Shown here one piece after another: positions 45,848 to 54,750 of a DNA stretch of 64,000 bases (its first letter is position 1; every line of letters starts with the position of its first letter). The stretch is from Corynebacterium genitalium ATCC 33030. GTDB lineage: Bacteria > Actinomycetota > Actinomycetes > Mycobacteriales > Mycobacteriaceae. The notes below the pieces were generated by a model, which was given only the letters and a program-made list of their open reading frames with translations, ran no database searches and had not been told where the DNA came from. Where the stretch lies: the NCBI RefSeq assembly GCF_000143825.1, contig NZ_CM000961.1, positions 957,672 through 1,021,671 of the forward strand. Reading direction: 5' to 3'. The position numbers were made by a program, and so were the translations under genes.

Positions 45848-46606
45848 GTGGCTAGTCCGACAATCGCCGTGGTGATCCCGTGTCTCAATGACGCGGAGTT
45901 GCTCGAGCGTTGTCTGCGCAGCATCAACCGGCAACGTCGCGCGGCGGATTTCACGGCCGTCGTCGACAACGGGTCGGACGATGATTCAGTGCAGGTTGCC
46001 ACGGCGCACGGTGCGACTGTCATCACGGAAGCGCGTCGTGGAATCACATGGGCAGCGGCAGCGGGTTATCACGCGGCATGCGGGTTAGGCGCCGACTACA
46101 TCGTCCGCACCGACGCGGACGCGTGGCTGCCGGAAACATATCTGGAAACGGTGGAGCAGCAGTGGCGTCACGCTCCTGCCCACACCGTAGGGATCACCGG
46201 CCCCGCGCTTTTCGACGGCACACCCCACCTCATTTCCCGCCTCTACCTATCCATCTACCGTCTCTCGGTCGGTTCTGCCCTGGGCCACCCGCCGTTGTTC
46301 GGGACCAACAGCTCGTTTCGCACCGAGTGGTGGCAGGCCGTCGGCAGCACGCTGGATCTTGCCGACACTGAATCGCACGACGACATTCAGCTCTCTTTTG
46401 CGGTGCGGGCGGGGGAGACGATCCGCTTCGTGCCCGAGCTTGTGGTGGGAATGGACGACCGAGCCCTGCGTGGCCGGTGCCAGGTTCGGCGGCGGTTCGG
46501 CCGCGGCTGGCATTCGATGATGCGGGGATTTTCTTCCTCCCCTCCGTGGCAGCGCTTGCCGCAGCGCCTGGCTCAGGCCCGAACGGGAGCCGGTTCAGCG
46601 CTGTAG
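45848..46606 (+). CDS. family 2 glycosyltransferase
   Basis: 252-aa GT-A fold glycosyltransferase: IAVVIPCLNDAELLERCLRS at the N terminus, VVDNGSDDDS, the metal-binding DxD in YIVRTDADAWLP, and a later GTNSSFR / ESHDDIQL acceptor region. No strong membrane helix. Start GTG 45848 lies 6 nt after TAGACT. It precedes crtB by 40 bp; a role in carotenoid glycosylation is possible but not shown, since C. glutamicum has other genes near its crt cluster. Confidence 0.8.
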   Translation: MASPTIAVVIPCLNDAELLERCLRSINRQRRAADFTAVVDNGSDDDSVQVATAHGATVITEARRGITWAAAAGYHAACGLGADYIVRTDADAWLPETYLETVEQQWRHAPAHTVGITGPALFDGTPHLISRLYLSIYRLSVGSALGHPPLFGTNSSFRTEWWQAVGSTLDLADTESHDDIQLSFAVRAGETIRFVPELVVGMDDRALRGRCQVRRRFGRGWHSMMRGFSSSPPWQRLPQRLAQARTGAGSAL

Positions 46607-46646
46607 GCTCGGTGGAGTATCTACTGCTCTGCTGCAAAGGCCCGTT

Positions 46647-47495
46647 GTGACAGATTCCTATCTCGCCCGCTACGACCGCATGGCAGATAGAGCTGCGGCG
46701 CAGGTGATCGGGCAGTACTCCACCAGCTTCTCCCTAGCCACGCAGGTGCTCGACGCCGACACCAAGCGCGACATCCGCAACCTGTACGCCGTGGTGCGGA
46801 TCGCGGACGAGATCGTGGACGGCACCGCCGCTGAGGCAAACGAGTGCCCGGAAACCCTGCTAGATCTCTACGAAGAGCAGGTGCTGCACGCGCCGATGCA
46901 CCGTTTTCACACCGACCCGGTGTTGCACGCGTGGGCGAACACGCACCGTCGCTGCGGCATTAACGACGATCACGTGCGGGCGTTCTTTGCCTCTATGCGC
47001 AGGGATATCACGCAATCGGATTACTCCGAGGAAGACTTGGGGGACTACATTTATGGCTCCGCCGAGGTGATTGGTTTGATGTGCTTGGACGTCTTCCTGC
47101 ACGGCCACGACCCCACGGACGATGACCGCCGCACGATGGAGGAGGGCGCCCGGGCGCTAGGATCCGCGTTTCAGAAGGTCAACTTCCTCCGCGACCTCGG
47201 TGAAGACCGCGACGGTCTGGGGCGCGCGTACCTGGGCACGGAGCTTGACGACGCCGTAAAGCGCACCCTCACCAGCGGCATCAACCGCGAACTCGACCGC
47301 GCCCGCACAGCCATCCCGCTCCTGCCTCCTGCAGCGGCACGGGGAGTGGCAGCGGCCGAAGCGCTCTTCCGCGACCTGAACGAGCGCATCGCGGCCACAC
47401 CGGCGCATGAGGTGGCCGCGACGAGAATCAGCGTGCCTAACCACCGCAAGCTGCTGCTCACGGCGCGGGCAATCAGGAAAGTGAGAACCCAGTGA
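46647..47495 (+). CDS. crtB: phytoene synthase
   Basis: 282-aa squalene/phytoene-synthase-family enzyme joining two geranylgeranyl diphosphates to phytoene. Both Asp-rich motifs are present: DEIVD at residues 54-58 and FLRDLGEDRDGLGR in the second half. GTG 46647 has AAAGG 6 nt upstream. First of the crtB-I-Ye-Yf-Eb operon. The GGPP synthase gene crtE, which heads the C. glutamicum cluster, is not present here, so GGPP must come from elsewhere. Confidence 0.94.
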   Translation: MTDSYLARYDRMADRAAAQVIGQYSTSFSLATQVLDADTKRDIRNLYAVVRIADEIVDGTAAEANECPETLLDLYEEQVLHAPMHRFHTDPVLHAWANTHRRCGINDDHVRAFFASMRRDITQSDYSEEDLGDYIYGSAEVIGLMCLDVFLHGHDPTDDDRRTMEEGARALGSAFQKVNFLRDLGEDRDGLGRAYLGTELDDAVKRTLTSGINRELDRARTAIPLLPPAAARGVAAAEALFRDLNERIAATPAHEVAATRISVPNHRKLLLTARAIRKVRTQ

Positions 47496-49039
47496 CCCAC
47501 CCCGAAACAGCGATCGTGATCGGTGCCGGCGTGGCCGGCATGGCCACAGCCGCACTGCTGGCCAAAGAGGGCATCGAGACCACGGTCGTGGATAAGTTGC
47601 CCACCCATGGCGGCCGGGCCGGTACGGAATCTGTCGAGGGTTTCCGCTTTGACACCGGCCCCAGCTGGTACCTCATGCCGGACGCGTTCGACCACTTCTT
47701 CGCGTTGTTCGGCAAGCGCACCGCCGACGTGCTGGATCTGACACCGCTCACCCCCGCGTACCGGCTGTTTCCCGAGGGCGATGCGCCCATAGACGTCACC
47801 TCTGGCCGTGACAACGCCGCCGACCTTTTCGAGTCCATCGAGCCCGGTGCCGGCGCAAAGCTGCGCGCCTACCTCGACACTGCTGAAGAGACCTACGAGC
47901 TTGCGCTGGAGAACTTCCTGTACACGACGTTCCGCTCTATCGCGCCGTTCACGCAGATCTCCGGCCATTACAGTAAGTTGGCGCGCTATCTCACCGAGCC
48001 GATCGACCGCTTCGTGGCTAGCCGTTTCGCTGACGTCCGCCTGCGCCAGATGCTCACGTACCCGGCAGTGTTCCTCTCCTCGCACCCCGCGCGCACGCCG
48101 TCGATGTACCACTTGATGAGCCACACCGACCTCACCCAGGGCGTGCAATACCCCCTAGGTGGGTTCGCCGCAGTGATGGACGCGCTCTACGACATCGCCG
48201 TAGAGCAGGGCGTGCGCTTTTCCTTCAATACCGAAGTCGCAGCGATCAACTATTCCGGGCGCACGGCCACAGGCATCACGCTTATCGACGGCCGCACCCT
48301 CCCCGCCGACATCGTCATCTCCTGCGCGGACCTGCACCACACGGAGACCCGCCTGCTGCCGAAGAAGAAGCGCACCTACGACGAGAGCTACTTCGCCCCG
48401 CGCGATCCAGGTCTGGGCACGGTGCTGGTCATGCTGGGCGTGGAGGGGAAGATTCCCCAGCTTGCGCACCACAACCTGCTGTTCTCCCACGAGTGGGACG
48501 ACGATTTCGCGGCGGTCTTCGATGGCCCGGTGCCGCAGCGGTCGCTTGGTGCCTCCCGGTCCATCTACGTCTCCAAACCGAGTGCGACCGATCCTGGCGT
48601 GGCCCCTGCGGGGCATGAGAACCTCTTCGTGCTCGTCCCCGTCGCAGCGGAGGAGGCCATCGGCCACGGGAATATGTACCGGGAGCAGGCGAGCGAGCAG
48701 GTCGAAAGGATTGCTAGCGCTGCCACCCAGCAGATTGCTGATTGGTGCGGGGTTGAGGGGTTGGAGGGAAGAATCGTCGTCAAGCAAACGCTGGGACCGG
48801 CGGACTTCGCTGAGCGGTACCACGCGTGGTCGGGCGGATCCATCGGGCCCGCGCACACGTTGAGGCAGTCGGCGTTTTTGCGTGGGTCCAACAAGAGCCG
48901 CAAGCTGGACAACCTGTACTACGCCGGCGGAACGACAACCCCTGGTGTGGGTGTGCCCATGTGCCTGATCTCCGCCGAAAACGTGATCAAGCGGCTGCGC
49001 GGCGACACGAGCGCAGGCCCGCTGCCGGAGGCGCTCTAA
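47492..49039 (+). CDS. crtI: phytoene desaturase
   Basis: 515-aa FAD-dependent CrtI-type desaturase, phytoene to lycopene. Rossmann motif GAGVAGMATAALLAKEG (about 11-27), VVDKLPTHGGRAGTE, and the C-terminal NLYYAGGTTTPGVGVPM FAD signature. GTG start overlaps the crtB stop by 4 bp. It contains a GCTTATCGACG copy at 48280 encoding Leu-Ile-Asp. Confidence 0.95.
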   Translation: MTHPETAIVIGAGVAGMATAALLAKEGIETTVVDKLPTHGGRAGTESVEGFRFDTGPSWYLMPDAFDHFFALFGKRTADVLDLTPLTPAYRLFPEGDAPIDVTSGRDNAADLFESIEPGAGAKLRAYLDTAEETYELALENFLYTTFRSIAPFTQISGHYSKLARYLTEPIDRFVASRFADVRLRQMLTYPAVFLSSHPARTPSMYHLMSHTDLTQGVQYPLGGFAAVMDALYDIAVEQGVRFSFNTEVAAINYSGRTATGITLIDGRTLPADIVISCADLHHTETRLLPKKKRTYDESYFAPRDPGLGTVLVMLGVEGKIPQLAHHNLLFSHEWDDDFAAVFDGPVPQRSLGASRSIYVSKPSATDPGVAPAGHENLFVLVPVAAEEAIGHGNMYREQASEQVERIASAATQQIADWCGVEGLEGRIVVKQTLGPADFAERYHAWSGGSIGPAHTLRQSAFLRGSNKSRKLDNLYYAGGTTTPGVGVPMCLISAENVIKRLRGDTSAGPLPEAL

Positions 49040-49338
49040 TGCCGTTCGCGTACCTGGGGGTGCTGCTGTTCTCGCTGGCAGGCATGGTGATCATCGATCA
49101 CCGCTGGAAGACTGCGTTCTTCCGTGACTCGCGCCGGGCCTGGCTGCTCTCTCTGGGGTGTGTGGCGGCGCTGCTGTGCTGGGACGGACTCGGCATTGCC
49201 ACTGGCACGTTCGTGCGCGGCGATTCGCCCTACATGGTGGGCATCGATCTTGCGCCGCAGCTGCCGCTGGAAGAACCGATTTTCCTGTTCTTTCTCACGT
49301 ACCTGACGATGAACCTGACAGGACTGCTGCGCCCGTGA
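49039..49338 (+). CDS. crtYe: C50 carotenoid epsilon-cyclase subunit (lycopene-cyclase domain)
   Basis: 99-aa membrane protein with three hydrophobic helices and the conserved PLEEPIFLFFLTYLTMNL segment of heterodimeric CrtYc/Yd- and CrtYe/Yf-type cyclases. It starts by TAATG overlap with crtI. Pairs with CrtYf to close epsilon rings on the C50 precursor flavuxanthin in C. glutamicum. Confidence 0.88.
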   Translation: MPFAYLGVLLFSLAGMVIIDHRWKTAFFRDSRRAWLLSLGCVAALLCWDGLGIATGTFVRGDSPYMVGIDLAPQLPLEEPIFLFFLTYLTMNLTGLLRP

Positions 49339-49601
49339 CCTACCTTCTGATTTCTGCCCCGTTCTTGATCGCGGCCGCGGCATTGTGGGCTAGGCGGCGG
49401 CCCTGGAAGTTGACCGCCGCGGTGGCCGGCATCCTGTTCGTGCTCACCATCGTCTTTGACAACCTCATGGTGGCAGCAGGCCTGTACGAATTCGGTCACG
49501 CCACCACCCTCGGGCTGAACATCGGGCGGATTCCGGTGGAGGATCTGTTCTACCCACTGTTCACAGCCCTGGTGGTCACCGCGTTTTGGGGGCGTGACTG
49601 A
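49335..49601 (+). CDS. crtYf: C50 carotenoid epsilon-cyclase subunit
   Basis: 88-aa second cyclase subunit. It has hydrophobic helices plus the conserved DNLMVAAGLYEFG and GRIPVEDLFYPLFTALVV segments. GTG start overlaps crtYe by 4 bp; its stop overlaps the crtEb start by 1 bp. Intact by eye, although its natural substrate may be missing because crtEb is broken. Confidence 0.87.
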   Translation: MTYLLISAPFLIAAAALWARRRPWKLTAAVAGILFVLTIVFDNLMVAAGLYEFGHATTLGLNIGRIPVEDLFYPLFTALVVTAFWGRD

Positions 49602-50135
49602 TGCGGGTGCTACGGGGCATTCTCGCGGCGTCGCGGCCGCTGAGCTGGGTGAACACAGCCGTTCCGTTCGCGCTGACTTACCTGCTGGCGCAGGGAGAGT
49701 TTTCCGCGCTGCTGGTAGTGGGCTTCATCTTCTTCCTCATCCCGTACAACGTCGCGATGTACGGGATGAATGATGTCTTCGACTACGAATCTGACATCGT
49801 CAACCCACGCAAAGGCGGTGTGGAAGGCGCTGTGCTGCCGAAGACCATGCACCGGCTCCGTGGCCACAGAGCTCGGCGCCCGGACGACCACGCGGTTCGC
49901 GGGCGTGCTGTACGGTCTGGCGGCCGGGCTGTGCTTCGTGCTGCCGGCCCCGGGGTGGGTTGTGGGACTGCTCGGCCTGGGATACGTGGCCAATACGCTG
50001 AAGTTTTGGAACGTCACTGACGCCACGTCGGCGGCAGTGAATCGTGCGTGGAGGGTCTTCCTCTGGCTGAATTACGTGACTGGCGCAGTCGTGACCATCT
50101 CGGTGCTTTCGAACGTTCTGGGATTCTCAACCTAA
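49601..50135 (+). pseudogene. crtEb: broken lycopene elongase (UbiA-type prenyltransferase)
   Basis: The first 85 codons match CrtEb (SRPLSWVNTA, FFLIPYNVAMYGMNDVFDYESD with the first Asp-rich motif, NPRKGGVEGAVLPK). Then the frame is lost near 49853. The C-terminal ~90 residues (VATELGARTTTRFAGVLYG, LKFWNVTDATSAAVNRAW, VFLWLNYVTGAVVTI) continue in another frame to 50135. Together they encode ~177 residues against ~287 in C. glutamicum, so roughly 110 residues, including the second Asp-rich motif, are deleted and the join is out of frame. In frame, translation ends at 50020 with 139 residues. Lycopene-to-C50 elongation should be lost unless another elongase exists. Confidence 0.88.
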
Positions 50136-50184
50136 GGGTCGGCGCCCCAGCATGAGGCCGTCGAAGGGGCGTAGGGTGGCGCCT

Positions 50185-51969
50185 ATGGTCGCAGATCGCG
50201 CAAACAGCGAAGACAGCAGGAACAACACGAGCACCGGCAGCACCAGAATCAGCCTCAGTAAGGCCGAGGGCAGTCGCCGCAGCGCCGCCGAGAAGCCGTG
50301 GCTGCGCTTCTACCCGGAGTGGACCGACCACACGTTGGACTACGGCGACGACACGCTGGCGGACCTCTACGACAAGAATCTCGCGGTGAACGGGCGGAAG
50401 CCGGCGACGCGGTTCTTCGGCAGGTCCATGACCTATGCTCAGCTCGACGAGCAGGTCCGCCGTGCTGCCGACGGGTTGCGCAAGGTCGGGGTGGCCCAGG
50501 GCGACCGCGTGGCCATCATGCTGCCGAACTGCCCACAGCACGTCGCGGCATTTTTCGCCGTACAGAAGCTCGGCGCGGTCGTGGTGGAGCACAACCCGCT
50601 CTACACGGCGAATGAGCTGCGCCCCCAGTTCAACGATCACGGTGCCAAGGTCGCTGTGGTCTGGGATAAGGCCGCCGACACGGCGAAAAAACTCGCGAAA
50701 GACACCCCGCTGGAGACGATCGTCAGCGTGGACATGACAAAGGCGATGCCCCTGGTGCAGCGGGTGGCGTTGCGGGTGCCCGTCGGAAAGCTCAAGGAAG
50801 CGCGCGCGTCGCTGACAGCGCCGACGAATGACACGCTGCCGTGGGAGAGGTTCCTCGGCGAACCCCGCGCGATCGACACGCCGCGCATGCTTAGCGACGA
50901 CCCCGCCCTCATCCTCTACACCTCCGGCACCACCGGAAGCCCCAAGGGTGCGCCGCTGACGCACCGCAACTTGCTGGCCAACCCGATCCAGGGGCGCGCG
51001 TGGGTCAAGGAGCTGCAGGAACCCGGCCAGCGCATGCTGGCCACGCTGCCGTTCTTCCATGCTTACGGTCTGACGTTCTCGTTGACGCTGACGTTCCTCA
51101 TCGGCAGCGAACTGATCTTGCTGCCCGCCCCGACGATGGACCTGATCATGGGCGCGATGAAGAAAAAGAACCCGCCGACGTTCGTGCCGGGTGTGCCTAC
51201 CGTATTTGAGCGCATTGTGTCGACGGCTGAGGAAGAAGGCTCGGACATGTCCGCAGTACAGACGGGCTTCTCTGGCGCGTCATCGCTGCCGGCGGAGGTC
51301 ATCGAGGGCTGGGAGAAGGCGACCGGCGGCCGGCTCGTGGAGGGCTACGGGCTGACAGAGACGTCGCCGATTCTCATCGGTAACCCGCCGACGGATGATC
51401 GCCGGCCCGGGTACATCGGCATCCCGTTCCCGGACACGGAAATCCGCATTGCCGACCCCGATAACCTCGACGAGGAAATGCCCTACGGTGAGGCCGGCGA
51501 GATCCTGGCCAAGGGGCCGCAAGTCTTCGGCGGGTACCTGAACAACGATGAGGCGTCAGCCACAGTCTTCCACGACGGCTGGTTCCGCACCGGCGACATG
51601 GGCGTGATGGATGAAGACGGCTTCATCAAACTGGTCAGCCGCATCAAAGAGCTGATCATCACCGGCGGGTTCAACGTCTACCCGGCGGAAGTGGAAGAGA
51701 CGTTGCGCACGCACCCAGACATCGAGGAGGTCACCGTGGTTGGTCGTCCCCGCACGGACGGTTCCGAGGACGTCGTCGCGTGCGTGGTGCTGGCGGAGGG
51801 CACGAAGCTCGACCCGGACGGCCTGAAAGAATTCGCGCGTGAGAACCTCACCCGGTACAAGGTGCCGCGCACCTTCTACCACTTTGAGGATCTGCCGAAA
51901 GATCAGCTAGGTAAGATCCGCCGCCGCGAGGTGCGTGACGCGCTACTCGCCCGCATCGACGGCGAATAG
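50185..51969 (+). CDS. long-chain acyl-CoA ligase (AMP-binding)
   Basis: 594-aa adenylate-forming enzyme activating a carboxylic acid, probably a fatty acid, to acyl-CoA. Signature LYTSGTTGSPKGAPLTHRN, then VEGYGLTETSPI, GWFRTGDMGVMDEDGF and a C-terminal KDQLGKIRRREVRD lysine loop. A polar N-terminal extension of ~40 residues. ATG 50185 is 7 nt after TAGGGT, favoured over ATG 50152. FadD-like; chain preference unknown. Confidence 0.9.
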   Translation: MVADRANSEDSRNNTSTGSTRISLSKAEGSRRSAAEKPWLRFYPEWTDHTLDYGDDTLADLYDKNLAVNGRKPATRFFGRSMTYAQLDEQVRRAADGLRKVGVAQGDRVAIMLPNCPQHVAAFFAVQKLGAVVVEHNPLYTANELRPQFNDHGAKVAVVWDKAADTAKKLAKDTPLETIVSVDMTKAMPLVQRVALRVPVGKLKEARASLTAPTNDTLPWERFLGEPRAIDTPRMLSDDPALILYTSGTTGSPKGAPLTHRNLLANPIQGRAWVKELQEPGQRMLATLPFFHAYGLTFSLTLTFLIGSELILLPAPTMDLIMGAMKKKNPPTFVPGVPTVFERIVSTAEEEGSDMSAVQTGFSGASSLPAEVIEGWEKATGGRLVEGYGLTETSPILIGNPPTDDRRPGYIGIPFPDTEIRIADPDNLDEEMPYGEAGEILAKGPQVFGGYLNNDEASATVFHDGWFRTGDMGVMDEDGFIKLVSRIKELIITGGFNVYPAEVEETLRTHPDIEEVTVVGRPRTDGSEDVVACVVLAEGTKLDPDGLKEFARENLTRYKVPRTFYHFEDLPKDQLGKIRRREVRDALLARIDGE

Positions 51970-51974
51970 TCGCG

Positions 51975-52559
51975 CTAGTCCCAGATGCCGAGGTTCATGA
52001 GGATCGCGCCGTCGTCACGCACGAGCGCGAGGTCGCCTTCCTCGGCTTGAGGGATCTCACGGATGAGGCGCTGGATCCGCAGCTGGTAGCGCTTTTCCTC
52101 GCCGTCGACGGTGAGAGTGCCCACGGAGTTGAGCATGTCGTGGTTCTCAACGACCACGTTATCGACTGTGACATCCTCACTGCCCGTGCCGCGGACGGCG
52201 AAGATCGGCGAGGTCTCAGAGAAGTCTGCACCGTTGTCGCCGGTCAGGATCACCTGCGCGAATTCGCGCACTGCGACAGGGTCTGCTGTCAGGTGTGCCA
52301 CGGAGCGGCGGCCGAGGACGGAGTGGGTAAGGGGCGTCAGCTCGTCGTCAAGCGCCATGTCTTCCTCGCGGTAGCTGAAGCCGCACTGCGTGAGGTTGCC
52401 CTCGTTGTCGGGGCCGACGAGCACCTCGATGCCGACTTTGTCGTCGCGGTCGTACGCGCGGTAGGAGCCGTCGACCTGGGTGATCCTCGAGAATTGGTTG
52501 GCGAATTCGTCTTTGGTGGGGTGGAGTTCTGCGTCGCTGTAGATGTTTGCGGTAGCCAT
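51975..52559 (-). CDS. maltokinase N-terminal-cap-like domain protein
   Basis: 194-aa protein resembling the stand-alone 'maltokinase N-terminal cap' family of actinobacteria: an AELHPTKDEFANQF opening, GSYRAYDRDDKVGIEVL, and a CGFSYREEDM strand. It lacks a kinase domain. Function unknown; the family name is from similarity as I remember it and needs a profile search. TACAGT lies 7 nt before ATG 52559. Convergent with the acyl-CoA ligase. Confidence 0.6.
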   Translation of the reverse strand: MATANIYSDAELHPTKDEFANQFSRITQVDGSYRAYDRDDKVGIEVLVGPDNEGNLTQCGFSYREEDMALDDELTPLTHSVLGRRSVAHLTADPVAVREFAQVILTGDNGADFSETSPIFAVRGTGSEDVTVDNVVVENHDMLNSVGTLTVDGEEKRYQLRIQRLIREIPQAEEGDLALVRDDGAILMNLGIWD

Positions 52560-52582
52560 AATCCCTACTGTAGGCTTTTCGC
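52560..52582. promoter_or_regulatory. 23-bp divergent promoter region with overlapping -10 boxes
   Basis: ACTGTAGGCT (52567-52576) contains TACAGT on the - strand and TAGGCT on the + strand, sharing TA. Spacers to the two ATGs are 7 and 6 nt. The same arrangement occurs at 36456-36465. Confidence 0.55.
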
Positions 52583-53359
52583 ATGGCAGAGCTCGCCGTT
52601 GCTTTCGGATTCAGCTTGTTCGCAGGCTTATCGACGGGCCTCGGCGGCCTCATCGTCGCCCTCAAGAACACTCCCAGCCAGCGCTTCTTGGCGGGAGCTC
52701 TCGGTTTGTCCGCCGGGGTTATGGTGTTCGTCTCCCTGGTGGAACTGCTCCCGGAAGGGGTGGACGGGCTCAGCGAGGCGGGACGCAGCCGCCCCGACGT
52801 GTGGGCCGCGGTCGCTTTCTTCGCCGGTATTGCGCTCATCGCTGTCATTGACCGGTTCGTACCGGAAGAGATCAACCCGCATGAGGGGCCGGACGTGCGC
52901 GCCGCCGGCCGGATGCGCCGGGTGGGGGTGATGACGGCGCTGGCAATCGCCATTCACAACTTCCCCGAAGGCTTCGCCACCTTCTTTGTCGCGCTGCAGG
53001 ATCCGGCGTTCGCGCTGCCCATCGCGGTGGCCATTGCGATCCACAACATTCCCGAAGGCATCGCGGTGGCGGTGCCCATGCGTGAAGCGACGGGTTCTAA
53101 GTGGCGCGCGGCGTGGTGGGCAACACTGTCGGGTCTGGCGGAGCCACTCGGCGCGGTGGTGGGCTACCTGCTTCTGCGGCCGTTCATTGGTCCCGAGGCG
53201 CTCGGTGTCGTGTTCGCGGCAATCGCGGGAGTAATGGTGTTTGTGAGCATCGACAAGCTGCTGCCCACCGCCATTGAGACCGGCCGACACCACACCGCCA
53301 TATACGGTTTTGTCGCCGGCATGGCTGTGATGGCAGTGAGCTTGCTTTTGCTCGCCTAG
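52583..53359 (+). CDS. zupT: ZIP-family divalent metal transporter
   Basis: 258-aa membrane protein with eight predicted helices. The paired ZIP metal-site motifs AIHNFPEGFATF and AIHNIPEGIAVAV lie in helices 4 and 5, as in ZupT (zinc and other divalent cations). A His/Glu-containing cytoplasmic loop separates helices 3 and 4. Leaderless-type start after TAGGCT. It contains a GCTTATCGACG copy at 52626 read in a third frame (Gly-Leu-Ser-Thr). Confidence 0.9.
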   Translation: MAELAVAFGFSLFAGLSTGLGGLIVALKNTPSQRFLAGALGLSAGVMVFVSLVELLPEGVDGLSEAGRSRPDVWAAVAFFAGIALIAVIDRFVPEEINPHEGPDVRAAGRMRRVGVMTALAIAIHNFPEGFATFFVALQDPAFALPIAVAIAIHNIPEGIAVAVPMREATGSKWRAAWWATLSGLAEPLGAVVGYLLLRPFIGPEALGVVFAAIAGVMVFVSIDKLLPTAIETGRHHTAIYGFVAGMAVMAVSLLLLA

Positions 53360-53443
53360 TTTCAAAGCCTCAGCAGGTCATGCTCAACCTCGAATCCGTA
53401 AAGCACGACCTGTAACTCGCTTTTGCTCGCTAAAGTGACGGGT

Positions 53444-53860
53444 ATGGCTCTCCTTCGACTGATCCTCAACATCATTTGGCTGATCACCGCCGGTATCTGG
53501 TTGTTCCTTGGCTACGTTCTCGCCGGCGTGTTGGCCTGTCTGCTCATCGTGACCATCCCGTTCGGTCTGGCGTCCTTCCGCATCGCCGGGTACGTGCTCT
53601 GGCCGTTCGGCCGCGAAGTTGTTGACACCGGCCAAGGCGGGGGCTTCAGTCTGATCGGCAACGTCATCTGGTTCATCGTTGCTGGCCTGTGGTTGGCACT
53701 CGGACACATCGCCACTGCTCTGGCCCAGGCGATCACAATCATCGGGTTGCCGTTGGCGTGGGCGAACCTGAAGCTCATCCCGGTCACCTGCTTCCCCTTC
53801 GGCAAGACCGTCGTGGGCTCCCACGACAACCGATCCACCATGGTGCCAGTCACCCGCTAG
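53444..53860 (+). CDS. YccF-domain inner-membrane protein
   Basis: 138-aa protein with two copies of the YccF repeat: ILNIIWLITAGIWLFLGY...TIPFGLASFRIAGYVLWPFGR and IGNVIWFIVAGLWLALGH...IGLPLAWANLKLIPVTCFPFGK (given in parts). Four hydrophobic segments. Function unknown. TAAAGT 7 nt before ATG 53444. The next gene begins one base after its stop. Confidence 0.88.
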   Translation: MALLRLILNIIWLITAGIWLFLGYVLAGVLACLLIVTIPFGLASFRIAGYVLWPFGREVVDTGQGGGFSLIGNVIWFIVAGLWLALGHIATALAQAITIIGLPLAWANLKLIPVTCFPFGKTVVGSHDNRSTMVPVTR

Positions 53861-54580
53861 ATGAGTGAGAAAGATTTCCGTGGCGCCTCGGAGGTCACCC
53901 GGTACGCGGTGAGCACCGTCCTCGCATTCGGCGCGATCATCATGCTGCGGTTGCTGCTCCCGCGGGAAATGCTCGCGCAGCATTCGGAGATGGTGATCAT
54001 CAGCACCTACCTGACTTACTGGGTCGTCTACGTCACGATCTTCGGCTGGTGGACGGTGCGCCTGCTCTCGCGCCTCAACCCGGCTGAGCTGCGGGCATAT
54101 GCGCGATCCGAGCGTGCCTCCGCCGAGAGTAAGTGGGTTAAGGGGTGGGGAATCAAGGGGGCCGCGAACCTTTCCGGCCTCGGCGCGATCGTGGCGATGG
54201 CCGCGGCGATCGCGATGAGCCGCTTCGATGTTTTCCGGGAGGATTGGCGCTGGTTGGCAGTCGGTGGTATCGCGGTGGTGTGGTCGTGGGTGTTCATGAT
54301 CGTCACCTACGCGGCGGAGTACCTCGAGCTCGACTATCGGTACCGGGCGGAAGGGGAGCAGCCTATGTTCGACTTCTCCTATTTGGATGGGGAGCCGCTC
54401 TTCGGCGACTACCTGAACCAGGCAGTGATGGTGTCCACGATGGGTGCAAGTGTTCCCGCCACCCCGACAAACAGGCACGCCTGGAAAGAGATCCGCTACA
54501 ACACTTTGATTGCCTTCACCTTCAACACCATGGTCATCGCCATGGTGGTCTCCGTCTTGAGTGCTACTCTCGCCGCATAA
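53861..54580 (+). CDS. DUF1345 family membrane protein
   Basis: 239-aa membrane protein with about five helices: ISTYLTYWVVYVTIFGWW, LGAIVAMAAAIAMS, VVWSWVFMIVTYAAEYLEL, then the conserved AVMVSTMGASVPATPTNRHAW and a last helix after NTLIAFTFN. DUF1345 by pattern; function unknown. Directly abuts the YccF gene, so likely co-transcribed. Confidence 0.8.
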   Translation: MSEKDFRGASEVTRYAVSTVLAFGAIIMLRLLLPREMLAQHSEMVIISTYLTYWVVYVTIFGWWTVRLLSRLNPAELRAYARSERASAESKWVKGWGIKGAANLSGLGAIVAMAAAIAMSRFDVFREDWRWLAVGGIAVVWSWVFMIVTYAAEYLELDYRYRAEGEQPMFDFSYLDGEPLFGDYLNQAVMVSTMGASVPATPTNRHAWKEIRYNTLIAFTFNTMVIAMVVSVLSATLAA

Positions 54581-54673
54581 ATAGCTGACCACCTGTGCAT
54601 TTGGAGGGGGTTGACGGGCCGGTTTATGATAGGCAAGCTGTCCAGCGGACGGCGAACAAGTCAATACGGCTTT

Positions 54674-54746
54674 GCCCCCATCGTCTAGTGGCCTAGGACT
54701 CCGCCCTTTCACGGCGGCAACACGGGTTCGAATCCCGTTGGGGGTA
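54674..54746 (+). tRNA. tRNA-Glu (anticodon TTC)
   Basis: Acceptor GCCCCCA / TGGGGGT, anticodon loop CTTTCAC in the CCGCC / GGCGG stem, T-loop TTCGAAT. Four bp before tRNA-Asp. Confidence 0.95.
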
Positions 54747-54750
54747 CGAA

